This document shows, one piece after another, positions 1 through 7,718 of a stretch of DNA of 10,831 bases. Numbering within the stretch: position 1 is the stretch's first letter; each line of letters starts with the position of its first letter. Origin of the DNA: CAYHOI01 sp964358175 (GTDB taxonomy: Bacteria > Margulisbacteria > Riflemargulisbacteria > GWF2-35-9); the NCBI GenBank assembly GCA_964358175.1, contig CAYHOI010000065.1, positions 1-10,831 of the forward strand, in the 5' to 3' direction. The translations under genes and the position numbers were made by a program. Below the pieces are notes generated by a model. The model searched no databases. It saw only the letters and a list, made by a program, of their open reading frames with translations, and was not told the origin of the DNA.

Positions 1-3000
1 CTGGGAAGGCAGGCTGTCTACTACCTTAAATCTCTGCCTATTCTCGAAGACTCTGAAACGATTGTGGTTCAGGAGAGTATTTATCGACGCGGTCTGGACT
101 ATAAAATAGAGCCAGATACCGGTCGACTTATTTTTTTGTATCCGATACCCCCCACCTCAAAAATTCTGGTTCGCTATGCACAAAAACTTTTGGGTGAAAA
201 ACCAAAGGACTCCTCGCTCGAATCCAGCTACAAGCTGAACTTTGGCTACTTCAAAGAATACGCTAAGGCTCAGAAGGATTTGAATACCACCCTCTATTCC
301 GATTCCTATGCAACGCCCTCTCGAAATGGCGATAACTCTATGACGCTTCGTACGACGGGTTGGCCCATTGTTCAGGAGTCCCTCCTTCTCTATCTCAATT
401 CGCAACTCGTAAGTACGACACAATATAGTGTTGATTTGTTTCGAGGGATTATTACCGTAAATTCATCTGTTGTGTCGGCCAGTCTCACCACCTACAATTT
501 CTCAGCCAGTTACTATTATTACAAAGAGTATGGGCCAGCCCAATGGGTTTTTTCGGGGGCTGATCCGAATTTTGAACATAACGTTCAATATAATCAAATT
601 CCCGCGCATCAAATTATTTCGAGATTAGAGAATCCGATAAAATACGATCGATCACGCGGCCAAATTCAAGTGGAGTACAAGAAAATATCCAGCACACTCT
701 ATACCAGCCTCATTTATGGGAAAGACTACACGATTGAATACGTAGAAAGCGGGGTCAATAACGGACAGATTCGTCTTGTCTTCTATAATCAATATATGGG
801 AACGGACGGGCTCCTCTACGGCATTCCATCCAACGTAACCTCCTATGACTTATTTCGGATAACCTATCCCTACAATAAGTCAAATGTTCCTGACCCTGGG
901 GACATTTCTCACGAACAATTTGCCGTTGTATATGCACAAAATATCACAAAGGGGCTGAATTTGAGTCTGGATATCGCTCGTACCGCGAAAGATTATGCCC
1001 GAGGGTATCAAGCCACATCAAATACGCTTTCAACCAGTGGGCAATACGGTACGACGTATGCCCTTTTACCAAATATCGTAGAAAATACAGAGGTTGTTTA
1101 CATAAACAGTCAGCCTAATGCGATAAAAAATGAACATTACTACATCAACTATACCTCAGGAAAGATTACCTTTATCAACCTTAACCCGAGTCCCTCTGAT
1201 AGTGTCGTTGTAAAGTACTCCTATTTCACCTCATCTGGAGAAAACTTAAAAAAAATCTCGCTTGCAGGAAATGCAATCAATTTAAAGACCAATTATACCA
1301 ATTCATTCTCTTCCTCTCAGATAGAGCTTCTCTCGATTGAGGAAAACTTTCTTCCTTTCGGGGCTTCAAAGTACGTAGCAGGGTCGAATATTGTGAATCT
1401 AGGCACTTCCTTTACGCCCTATAGCAATTTGTCTATTGCCAGCACTTATTATCTTGGGCAGTCTAAGCTAGATGCCGTTTCACTTCAGGGAACCAAGTTG
1501 AACCAATTCCAGGAGAAAATGATGGGGGAAATGAAATACAGTCCGATGAACATCCTCCAACTTCAGTACAAATTAGAACGTGAAAACAACACTTCTGATC
1601 CTGACAACAAGACCTCTTCGAACCTCAGAGCCGTGAATAACATTGGCTATCGAAGCTACGCATCTCTTGCCGCAGGCCCACCAGATTTCCTAACTTCTTT
1701 CTCGCTTTCAGATTATACCTACGAGAACAATTATCTCAATCGGGTTAATGTCAATAATCGTCTTGCCAGAAGCTGGGTTGTAGACAACCGAATTGCTCTT
1801 CTGGAAAACAAGGTCGTGCTTAAATCTAACTACACGGAGACCTCTGGCTTCGAAACAGACCCCCTGACTTCAAACCATAAACTGAACGAGAATCTCTATT
1901 ATCGAACCCAGATTCAGCTTGGCCTAAAACCCTTGCCCTACCTAGACACAAACAGTTCTTACAGCCAGGAGAAAACACAAACCGTTACAAGCTTCAATCT
2001 GCAGAATGTCCCCATATCGGCGAATACCAATCAGACCGTTTTGAAAAACTATCAGCACACACTCTCCCTCTATCCTCCTCTTCAACTCTTTATCGTTGAT
2101 AATCCGAACTACCAATTTGCAGTGGCTCGAAGCGAAAAAGCATCCCTCCTGTTGAGCCAAAGCCCAGACACCAACGATTCGCTTTCTCAGCAGCTCTCAT
2201 GGAAGTTGCTGGGAATGACGACCCTTTCCCTCAGGCAAAATCAATCTGGCGTTCAAGGAAGCAACAATCTTATTACTCAAAACGCTTCTTCTTCAGAAAT
2301 TGTTTTAGGCGGATTTTCACCGTTTCCTGGACTCATGCCCCTCAGCCTACAGCCGATTTCAAGACGTTTTTCTCAGTCAATGAACTCCAATGCTCTTCCT
2401 AACAACACCACTCTGCTTGTTCGAAACGAGAACTACAGCGCCGATTTTCGATATGGGCTCTCCTGGGTACCCTTCAGTTTTATGAAGATCGACCTTGAGA
2501 GAATGCAGCTAACGAACTATTCCTACTCCACCGAGAATAGGACAACTGATATTATCGATTCTTACCAAACCTATCCTCGTGAACTTCAAAAATATGGGGC
2601 TCAATTCACGCTAATGGATCTGCTGCAGAGCCAATACGCAAGCAATGTTGATTTGCAGGAGAATTACAAAATAACGACCTCACGTGCAACCTCTGACCTC
2701 TCCGTCATCAAATCTATTTCTGTGTTTAACAATGCCACCCATCTTTCAACAAAACTCCTCAACAACACCCTCCTCCCCTCGCAGCTTCCCATCCACCTCA
2801 ACCTGGGGCAGAGCTATGATGACTACATCGATACAACGAGAGGGCTTAAATACCGTCAATCCGAGCAACTCAATGTGGATACGGGGCTTTCCATTCTTTC
2901 AGTTGGGTTAACGCCAAGATTTAGCAAAACCGATCTTGTACAATACCTTCGATCCTCGGCAGATATCAGCTTAGATGAGATTGCCTCAAATTATTCTACT

Positions 3001-3633
3001 TATTTGAGTAATCATACTTACGATTTTGCATTAGATGGAACCCAAAGATTAAGCGCGACCTATTCCCTTCTTTTTGGATATGGCTACCGAAAGATTGTTG
3101 AAGACTCTGCTTCTGCGACCAGCTCGCCTAATTCATCAGCCTTCAGCTCCCATAGCTTAGGGGCAGGACTTAAAGCCACGCCTTTACCAGATTTAACCCT
3201 CAGCTATACCTACACGTACAAAATGAATTCCAACGATCTTGCTTTTGCATCTTTTCAAAATTACGCAGACTCTTTTCAGGCACAATATACGCCGATCACG
3301 CTTCAAACACCCAAGATGAAAACCTCCGTTAATATGACGTTTCGACGAGATCATAGCTGGGGTGTAGGGTTGAATGACTTTGCTCAACTCCAAAACAATC
3401 AAGTGAACAGTACCACGTTGGCTACCAAAATTCAGCAAATTGACAACATTTCCTCTACCGGTGTGGTCGCCGCAAACATCGAGATCCCCATGTCGGAACG
3501 AAGTAATGGCAATATAGAAAAATTTATTTTTACGGCGGAGGGTAATTATGTTGAACGGGTTGATCTAACCGGAATAACAGGATTTAACTACTCCATTATT
3601 TCTTTTGTATTTAGTGGAAAACTGCTATTTTAA
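1..3633 (+). CDS. Giant outer-membrane/surface beta-strand protein, 3' part (5' end outside window)
   Basis: The reading frame is open from base 1 to the TAA at 3631-3633, giving 1210 codons, so the true start lies upstream. The GTG at 64 is an internal codon, not a credible start. The first ~410 residues hold about four copies of a loose beta motif, roughly G-x-(D/E)-Y-x-I-x-Y-x-x-G-x-I-x-F followed by a V-x-Y-x-Y strand (about nt 64-171, 361-525, 704-795 and 1081-1227). The rest is long alternating polar/hydrophobic strands rich in Ser, Asn, Thr, Gln, Tyr and Leu. The protein ends in SGKLLF; a C-terminal Phe is typical of BAM-inserted outer-membrane barrels. From this I infer a very large outer-membrane barrel, perhaps with an N-terminal periplasmic or surface beta-domain. 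SprA-like type 9 translocons have a similar style of repeat, but I cannot show homology. Function unknown. It is convergent with the M23 peptidase gene. Confidence 0.75.
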   Translation: MGRQAVYYLKSLPILEDSETIVVQESIYRRGLDYKIEPDTGRLIFLYPIPPTSKILVRYAQKLLGEKPKDSSLESSYKLNFGYFKEYAKAQKDLNTTLYSDSYATPSRNGDNSMTLRTTGWPIVQESLLLYLNSQLVSTTQYSVDLFRGIITVNSSVVSASLTTYNFSASYYYYKEYGPAQWVFSGADPNFEHNVQYNQIPAHQIISRLENPIKYDRSRGQIQVEYKKISSTLYTSLIYGKDYTIEYVESGVNNGQIRLVFYNQYMGTDGLLYGIPSNVTSYDLFRITYPYNKSNVPDPGDISHEQFAVVYAQNITKGLNLSLDIARTAKDYARGYQATSNTLSTSGQYGTTYALLPNIVENTEVVYINSQPNAIKNEHYYINYTSGKITFINLNPSPSDSVVVKYSYFTSSGENLKKISLAGNAINLKTNYTNSFSSSQIELLSIEENFLPFGASKYVAGSNIVNLGTSFTPYSNLSIASTYYLGQSKLDAVSLQGTKLNQFQEKMMGEMKYSPMNILQLQYKLERENNTSDPDNKTSSNLRAVNNIGYRSYASLAAGPPDFLTSFSLSDYTYENNYLNRVNVNNRLARSWVVDNRIALLENKVVLKSNYTETSGFETDPLTSNHKLNENLYYRTQIQLGLKPLPYLDTNSSYSQEKTQTVTSFNLQNVPISANTNQTVLKNYQHTLSLYPPLQLFIVDNPNYQFAVARSEKASLLLSQSPDTNDSLSQQLSWKLLGMTTLSLRQNQSGVQGSNNLITQNASSSEIVLGGFSPFPGLMPLSLQPISRRFSQSMNSNALPNNTTLLVRNENYSADFRYGLSWVPFSFMKIDLERMQLTNYSYSTENRTTDIIDSYQTYPRELQKYGAQFTLMDLLQSQYASNVDLQENYKITTSRATSDLSVIKSISVFNNATHLSTKLLNNTLLPSQLPIHLNLGQSYDDYIDTTRGLKYRQSEQLNVDTGLSILSVGLTPRFSKTDLVQYLRSSADISLDEIASNYSTYLSNHTYDFALDGTQRLSATYSLLFGYGYRKIVEDSASATSSPNSSAFSSHSLGAGLKATPLPDLTLSYTYTYKMNSNDLAFASFQNYADSFQAQYTPITLQTPKMKTSVNMTFRRDHSWGVGLNDFAQLQNNQVNSTTLATKIQQIDNISSTGVVAANIEIPMSERSNGNIEKFIFTAEGNYVERVDLTGITGFNYSIISFVFSGKLLF

Positions 3634-3635
3634 AA

Positions 3636-4562
3636 TCACATAGAACGTTTGTTGAGCGCAACGGAATAACGGAACATATCCATATTCAGGTAGGCTACAG
3701 GGCTAATCGGCCGATTATTGGCGCGTACCTCGTAGTGTAAATGTGGCCCCGTACTGAGTCCCGAGTTTCCTACTCTTCCGATGAGCTGTCCTTTTTTAAT
3801 TGCATCTCCGCGACGAACCGATATTCCGGATAAATGCGCGTAAACAGTGCGGAGTCCGTTGTGATGCTCCACAACAGCGCACAAGCCGTAGCCACTCTCC
3901 CACGCTGCAGAAATAACGGATCCAGATGCGGCTACTCTGACGGGTGCCCCAATATAGGAGGGAATATCTATGCCTGCGTGAAAATGCACAGAACCAGCAA
4001 TAGGGTGCATTCGATAACCAAAACCAGACATAATATACCCGTAGATGGGCCAAATGGAAGGAACTTTATCAAAATTTTGTTTGAGGGATGACACCGCTAC
4101 GTACAAATTATCATAGCTACGCCGCTGAGCTTTCGCAAACGTATGTAAAAATTTAAGGTTATCTACGGTGTTGTAAAGAGATACATCCGCTTGACGTTCG
4201 CTATTTGTTGCTTTTTTTTTAAACTCGGCGGGAAAATAGCTTTTGTTGCTTCTCAGGCCAAGCATCTTTCGAATTTCCTGGTCTTTCTCCTGCAACGTCA
4301 GAAGAACGGTCTTAAGCTCTTCTGTTTTGCGGGTATACTCATCTATTTTGGACTGAACACGTTTGCTTTTGTGCTCCAGCTCATAATACTTGACGGACAT
4401 ATCAGCCATTCGTGCGGAGTAGATAAGCGATCCCCCCAACACAAAAACAAATCCCACCACAACCACACCAATAGATGCGAGCAACCAATGCGTCATATTA
4501 AACTCTATCGGCATCTTTCCGGATTTATGGGGAATAATTAGAAATGTGTACTTTTTCTTCAT
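3636..4562 (-). CDS. Membrane-anchored M23 (LytM-type) peptidase with coiled coil
   Basis: A 308-residue protein of the M23/LytM family, zinc endopeptidases that cut peptide cross-links in peptidoglycan, or inactive relatives that activate amidases. A short basic cytoplasmic start is followed by one transmembrane segment (about residues 26-48). A charged, heptad-like coiled coil follows (about 55-100), then a linker, and the M23 domain fills residues 175-292. The zinc ligands are intact: H195 and D199 in HAGID, and H276 in HLHYE, with the YAH motif at 241-243. An active, periplasm-facing, inner-membrane-anchored enzyme is therefore likely. The ATG at 4562 is preceded on the minus strand by a weak Shine-Dalgarno (AAGG, complement of 4571-4574) at 8 nt. 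It is transcribed divergently from the small membrane protein gene. The coding strand carries a run of nine A (complement of 4212-4220) encoding K115-K117, between the coiled coil and the catalytic domain. It could take part in division, envelope remodelling or surface assembly; the sequence does not say which. Confidence 0.9.
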   Translation of the reverse strand: MKKKYTFLIIPHKSGKMPIEFNMTHWLLASIGVVVVGFVFVLGGSLIYSARMADMSVKYYELEHKSKRVQSKIDEYTRKTEELKTVLLTLQEKDQEIRKMLGLRSNKSYFPAEFKKKATNSERQADVSLYNTVDNLKFLHTFAKAQRRSYDNLYVAVSSLKQNFDKVPSIWPIYGYIMSGFGYRMHPIAGSVHFHAGIDIPSYIGAPVRVAASGSVISAAWESGYGLCAVVEHHNGLRTVYAHLSGISVRRGDAIKKGQLIGRVGNSGLSTGPHLHYEVRANNRPISPVAYLNMDMFRYSVALNKRSM

Positions 4563-4624
4563 CGTTACCGCCTTTTCTGGGCTAGTCCGTTTGAAGCAGA
4601 AACCGCAACAACCAACTGACCGGC

Positions 4625-4653
4625 ATTATACCCTAGGATGGATAGGGGGGGAA
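4625..4653 (-). promoter_or_regulatory. Candidate sigma70-type promoter of the M23 peptidase gene
   Basis: On the minus strand there is a perfect TATAAT (complement of 4625-4630), with TTCCCC (complement of 4648-4653; 3 of 6 matches to TTGACA) 17 bp upstream. The leader to the ATG at 4562 would be about 55 nt. The weak -35 overlaps a run of seven G (4645-4651). The -10 is convincing; the -35 is not, so an activator may be needed. Confidence 0.45.
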
Positions 4654-4667
4654 GAGTTATTTTGCTG

Positions 4668-4681
4668 TGGGCATTCGCCCA
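4668..4681. repeat. Inverted repeat TGGGC-N4-GCCCA, candidate operator
   Basis: TGGGC (4668-4672) and GCCCA (4677-4681) are perfect inverted copies separated by ATTC. The element sits between the two divergent promoters, just upstream of the -35 position of the rightward one and about 40 bp upstream of the leftward -10. A dimeric regulator binding here could control both genes. A chance short hairpin is the alternative. Confidence 0.3.
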
Positions 4682-4684
4682 AAG

Positions 4685-4713
4685 TGTTTAAAATATCATT
4701 TTTTGGGTATACT
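4685..4713 (+). promoter_or_regulatory. Candidate promoter of the membrane protein / response regulator unit
   Basis: TATACT at 4708-4713 matches the -10 consensus at five of six positions. The hexamer 17 bp upstream (TGTTTA, 4685-4690) matches TTGACA poorly. Like the divergent promoter, its -10 is preceded by GGG (GGGTATA). The predicted transcript would start near 4719-4721, giving a very short leader before the ribosome binding site. Confidence 0.35.
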
Positions 4714-4720
4714 GTTCTGT

Positions 4721-4725
4721 GGAGG
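4721..4725 (+). promoter_or_regulatory. Ribosome binding site that fixes the start of the small membrane protein
   Basis: GGAGG lies 6 nt before the ATG at 4732. The same frame is open back to an ATG at 4546, but that start lies inside the divergent peptidase gene and would precede both candidate promoters, so 4732 is preferred. Confidence 0.75.
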
Positions 4726-4731
4726 GTCAAA

Positions 4732-5133
4732 ATGAGGGTTCTTTATTTTCTATTGTGGCCGATTATGGTCGTGATCTCCTTGTTTGGCGGGCTAATTATT
4801 GGCCTAATGGGTATCACCATTGGTCATTTCCAAGATATGGTTCTTGATATCCGACGAGAATACATCGAATATACAAAATATTATGCCCTCAAGAAAAGGA
4901 AGCATCAAGAAGCTCTGTTGCGACATACCAATGTGTCTTTTTTTGAGATTGAAATGGAGGATCCTAAACCCCTGCCGATGCCTATTGCGCTAGTGCTTAA
5001 GGTATACCTCGACATTATGCTCTATCCATTTGTTGTGCTTCGCTATATCTATATCGCTCCTTGGCGGCTTTACTGCGCATTAAACAAGTGCATGAAGAGA
5101 TGGCTGAACTTCAATACAAAAAAGGAGAAATAG
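4732..5133 (+). CDS. Small inner-membrane protein of unknown function
   Basis: A 133-residue protein that I do not recognise. Residues 4-31 form a strongly hydrophobic, glycine-rich membrane segment (contains FGGLIIGLMG). A charged stretch follows (about 35-65, rich in Arg, Lys, Glu and Tyr), presumably cytoplasmic. A second hydrophobic region with Pro and aromatics lies at about 81-112, and the C-terminus is basic (KKEK). This suggests an integral inner-membrane protein with two membrane segments or one plus a re-entrant region. The gene ends one base before the response regulator start, so the two are almost certainly co-transcribed and translationally coupled. That makes it a candidate accessory, anchor or partner of the signalling unit. 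The start at 4732 is chosen on the strong GGAGG. No catalytic motif is visible. Confidence 0.8.
   Translation: MRVLYFLLWPIMVVISLFGGLIIGLMGITIGHFQDMVLDIRREYIEYTKYYALKKRKHQEALLRHTNVSFFEIEMEDPKPLPMPIALVLKVYLDIMLYPFVVLRYIYIAPWRLYCALNKCMKRWLNFNTKKEK
5121..5127 (+). promoter_or_regulatory. Ribosome binding site of the response regulator, inside the upstream gene
   Basis: AAAGGAG lies 7 nt before the ATG at 5135 and within the last codons of the membrane protein gene (stop at 5131-5133). This arrangement links translation of the two genes. Confidence 0.7.
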
Positions 5134-5134
5134 G

Positions 5135-5632
5135 ATGTCAAAAAAACTGATCTTGATCGTTGAGGATGAGGTCAGGCAAGCTACAGAGATTGCGTTGGCA
5201 CTTGAGGAAACGGGAGAATACAAAGCTATCCTTGCCCATGATGGGCTCCAGGCCTTGGAACAGGTTGAAAGAAATAGACGGTGGCTTGGTTTTGCAAAAA
5301 ACAAAATCAGCACCATCATCTTGGATCTAAAAATGCCCAACATGAATGGGCTACAGTTTTTGAAAGAACTCCGTAAACAAGAATATTTTGTCACCAAAAT
5401 GCCCGTCATCATCCTTTCAGCTTATGAAGATAAAGAAAAATGGCAAGAGGTTACCGATCATCAAAGTGGCTATGTTTGTGGTTACTGCAAAAAACCTGTA
5501 AACATGGACGAGCTGCTTTTAGCACTTCAAAGAATTCGAGGTGCAGAATCGGAAGTGATGATTCGGCAAACTTTGGATAAGCAATATATGAAAAGCAGGG
5601 AGTTAAAAGACGTTTACATTGAACCTATTTAA
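5135..5632 (+). CDS. Single-domain response regulator (receiver only) with CxxC
   Basis: A 165-residue stand-alone receiver protein. The usual landmarks are present: acidic residues E10-D11-E12, phospho-acceptor D64 in ILDLKMPNMNG, S95 at the Ser/Thr switch position (LSAYED), and K120-P121. No DNA-binding or enzymatic output domain follows, only about 30 residues of charged tail (136-165). It therefore probably acts by protein-protein contact, or as a phosphotransfer intermediate like CheY/Spo0F-type proteins. The sequence before the conserved lysine is unusual, with C115-G-Y-C118 one residue ahead of it. The gene is co-transcribed with the small membrane protein and convergent with a sensor kinase gene that lacks its own receiver, so that kinase is the obvious candidate phosphodonor. 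The pairing is inferred from proximity, not shown. Confidence 0.92.
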   Translation: MSKKLILIVEDEVRQATEIALALEETGEYKAILAHDGLQALEQVERNRRWLGFAKNKISTIILDLKMPNMNGLQFLKELRKQEYFVTKMPVIILSAYEDKEKWQEVTDHQSGYVCGYCKKPVNMDELLLALQRIRGAESEVMIRQTLDKQYMKSRELKDVYIEPI

Positions 5633-5633
5633 T

Positions 5634-7718
5634 TTAACCGCTCTTTGCTTTTAGCTGAACCTTAAATGTACTGCCTTGCCCCAAGGCACTCTCAATCTGG
5701 ATAGAACCCAAGTGTTCGCGTGCGATGCGAAACGCTAGCGACAATCCCAATCCCCTGCCTTTTGTAACATGGGTACTAAAGAATGGATCCCAGATTCGTT
5801 CAATATTCTCGGGTGCTATACCCGTTCCTGTATCGCTCACATCAACTCTTGCGTATGTGGCGTAGTTGTCGGTCTCAGCAAACGCATGAACAGTCAAAGT
5901 GCCCCCATTTTCCATTGCTTCATACGCATTTTTAAAGAGGTTCGTAAATAGAATGTGTAAGTCATCGGGATCGCCCATCATGTTGGGCACGGTCTCGAAT
6001 TGTTTAATAAGCTGAACCCCATCGGGCGGAAACTGGTGCAGGGCTGTTTCTAGCACCTCAACCAAGTTGACCGGCACATCACGGTGTTCTCGAGGCTTTG
6101 AGATCCGCAAGGTCGTCTCTACAATATCATTAGCACGGGCAATGAGTTGGTTCATGTCTGCCTTAAACGCTTCAAGGTCATCGCCGGATTTAAGACGTCG
6201 AACAGTTAGACCAAGAATTGAGAGAGGGGTCTTTATCTCGTGATTGTATTCTTGAATAACTCTCGCCAGAGATGCGATTTTTTCCGTGCGAGCCAAGGCT
6301 TTGTCTTGCTCGATCAATTGCTGTTTTGTTCTCATGAATTCGGTTTGAAGTTTTTCGTAGGGTGTGAGTTTATACAAAAATGCGGACATGACGGCAATCA
6401 CAGAGTTAAAGAACTTGATATCCTTCTCAGTGTAGACTTTCCCATTACTTCGTTCACCCAAAACAATAAGTCCCTCAAGGCCCTCGGGCGAACTAAGTGG
6501 AAGTACAATCGACTTTGCATCTGCGCCCCACTGCGCTACTTCTTTTTGTTGGTCGGCATCGAGTTCCTTATACATAACACTGTCACTATAACTACCAAAC
6601 AGAGTTAAGGCAGTGTCGCTTATCTTAATGGGGCCTAATTCTCTGGTTTTGCTGTTGCTCATATAGTTAATCAGCTCAAAATGTCCGAGCTGCTCATCTT
6701 CAACACGACGGCCAATAACAAGATGTATCTTATCAAAGTTGATCGCCTCATCAAGGGCATAAGCTAATGTCAAAAACATTGTACGCTGGTCGGTTTCAGC
6801 CTTAAACAGTGACGAGATGTGATTTAGAACCTTGTCGGATTCATAATACCCTTTTACAAAGGCCTTCTTTGCTGAGGTGATAAGTTTGGTTTGCAACGGG
6901 ATGGCAAAGAAAGAGGCAGCAAGGACAAAAAGGGTTGTTGCCACAAGCTGTAAGATGGGAATTGGCTGGGTTCCGAGGTAAATCAGGATGAATGTCGTCA
7001 CGATGATGCTACCCGTTATCACAATAGAAGCACTCTTTTTGAGAATAACACTGATATCCATGAGGTTGTGTTTTGTGATAGCGTAGGCGGTCAATAGTAT
7101 AAAGATAAACGAACTCGGGGAATCAAGAAAAGCAAAATGGGTGTTACCAAAGATGGGGAGCACTAGGCTAAATATTATAATAACCAGGATGTGAATACTC
7201 GCTCCTGTAAGCATGTAGAGTGCCTGTTTTTTTTCCCTTCCAAGGAGTTTAAAGACATTCTTCCCTAAACAATAAATAACAGATAGAAGCAATCCAATTA
7301 GAAAAATGCCATAGAAGTCAAATAAAGGGCCATAGGCAAGATTATTCACATCAAATACAGCTGAATTCTTTAAAATCAAAGTAGGATGAAAACAAAATAA
7401 AAAGAAACTAATGCTAAGCAACAAAAGTGGCCAAAGCGCAAGTTTTGGGATTGGCTTCAACGGACTAGAAAAAGCTAATGCCCAAAGGATAGCAAATGCA
7501 CTCGTTACTGGAGCCAATGCATAAGATAATTTCAGGGAAAATATATTAGGACTGAGGAGAAGCCACAGGTTCGATAATATCCAAAATATCGCAAAAAGAA
7601 TGTAAGCGAGAAACAAGCCTTTGAAATAATTTTGTGGTGCTTTTGTTAAAATAAGCAGAAATAACACAGTGTTACCAAGTAACGAAAAAAGGATTAATGT
7701 AACAATGGAAAAAGTCAC
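5634..7718 (-). CDS. Multi-pass membrane GAF sensor histidine kinase
   Basis: A 694-residue hybrid-free sensor kinase. The N-terminal ~275 residues form about nine hydrophobic segments, resembling the 7TM sensor region common in bacterial kinases (note KHNLMDISVILKK at 216-228) followed by two more helices. Residues ~295-450 look like a GAF domain and ~455-485 a coiled linker. The kinase core has phospho-acceptor H493 (HEIKTPL), N-box N597 (FTNLFKNAYEAM), G1 D629-x-G631-x-G633, F-box DPFFS and G2 G654-x-G656-x-G658; all key residues are intact. No receiver is attached. The start is a GTG whose last two bases lie in the upstream synthase stop (GTGA overlap). No clear Shine-Dalgarno precedes it, so translation probably depends on coupling to the synthase. 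It likely senses a membrane-soluble or small ligand and phosphorylates the neighbouring receiver. PrsK-type kinases have similar architecture, but no exosortase genes are visible here. Confidence 0.9.
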   Translation of the reverse strand: MTFSIVTLILFSLLGNTVLFLLILTKAPQNYFKGLFLAYILFAIFWILSNLWLLLSPNIFSLKLSYALAPVTSAFAILWALAFSSPLKPIPKLALWPLLLLSISFFLFCFHPTLILKNSAVFDVNNLAYGPLFDFYGIFLIGLLLSVIYCLGKNVFKLLGREKKQALYMLTGASIHILVIIIFSLVLPIFGNTHFAFLDSPSSFIFILLTAYAITKHNLMDISVILKKSASIVITGSIIVTTFILIYLGTQPIPILQLVATTLFVLAASFFAIPLQTKLITSAKKAFVKGYYESDKVLNHISSLFKAETDQRTMFLTLAYALDEAINFDKIHLVIGRRVEDEQLGHFELINYMSNSKTRELGPIKISDTALTLFGSYSDSVMYKELDADQQKEVAQWGADAKSIVLPLSSPEGLEGLIVLGERSNGKVYTEKDIKFFNSVIAVMSAFLYKLTPYEKLQTEFMRTKQQLIEQDKALARTEKIASLARVIQEYNHEIKTPLSILGLTVRRLKSGDDLEAFKADMNQLIARANDIVETTLRISKPREHRDVPVNLVEVLETALHQFPPDGVQLIKQFETVPNMMGDPDDLHILFTNLFKNAYEAMENGGTLTVHAFAETDNYATYARVDVSDTGTGIAPENIERIWDPFFSTHVTKGRGLGLSLAFRIAREHLGSIQIESALGQGSTFKVQLKAKSG

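Noticed and set aside
3634..3665. Intrinsic terminator just after the barrel protein stop
   Set aside because: Only a 4-bp GTTG/CAAC stem is visible and no T run follows, so I could not support it.
4191..4541. Plus-strand open frame of 116 codons opposite the M23 peptidase gene
   Set aside because: It is fully antisense to a well-supported gene, and its composition is that of a shadow frame.
4546..4731. N-terminal extension of the small membrane protein from an ATG at 4546
   Set aside because: It would begin inside the divergent peptidase gene and upstream of both candidate promoters. A strong GGAGG sits correctly before the ATG at 4732.
5634..7718. PrsK-type kinase of an exosortase/PEP-CTERM system
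   Set aside because: The membrane plus GAF plus kinase layout is similar, but no PrsR-type regulator with an output domain, exosortase or PEP-CTERM protein is in the window.
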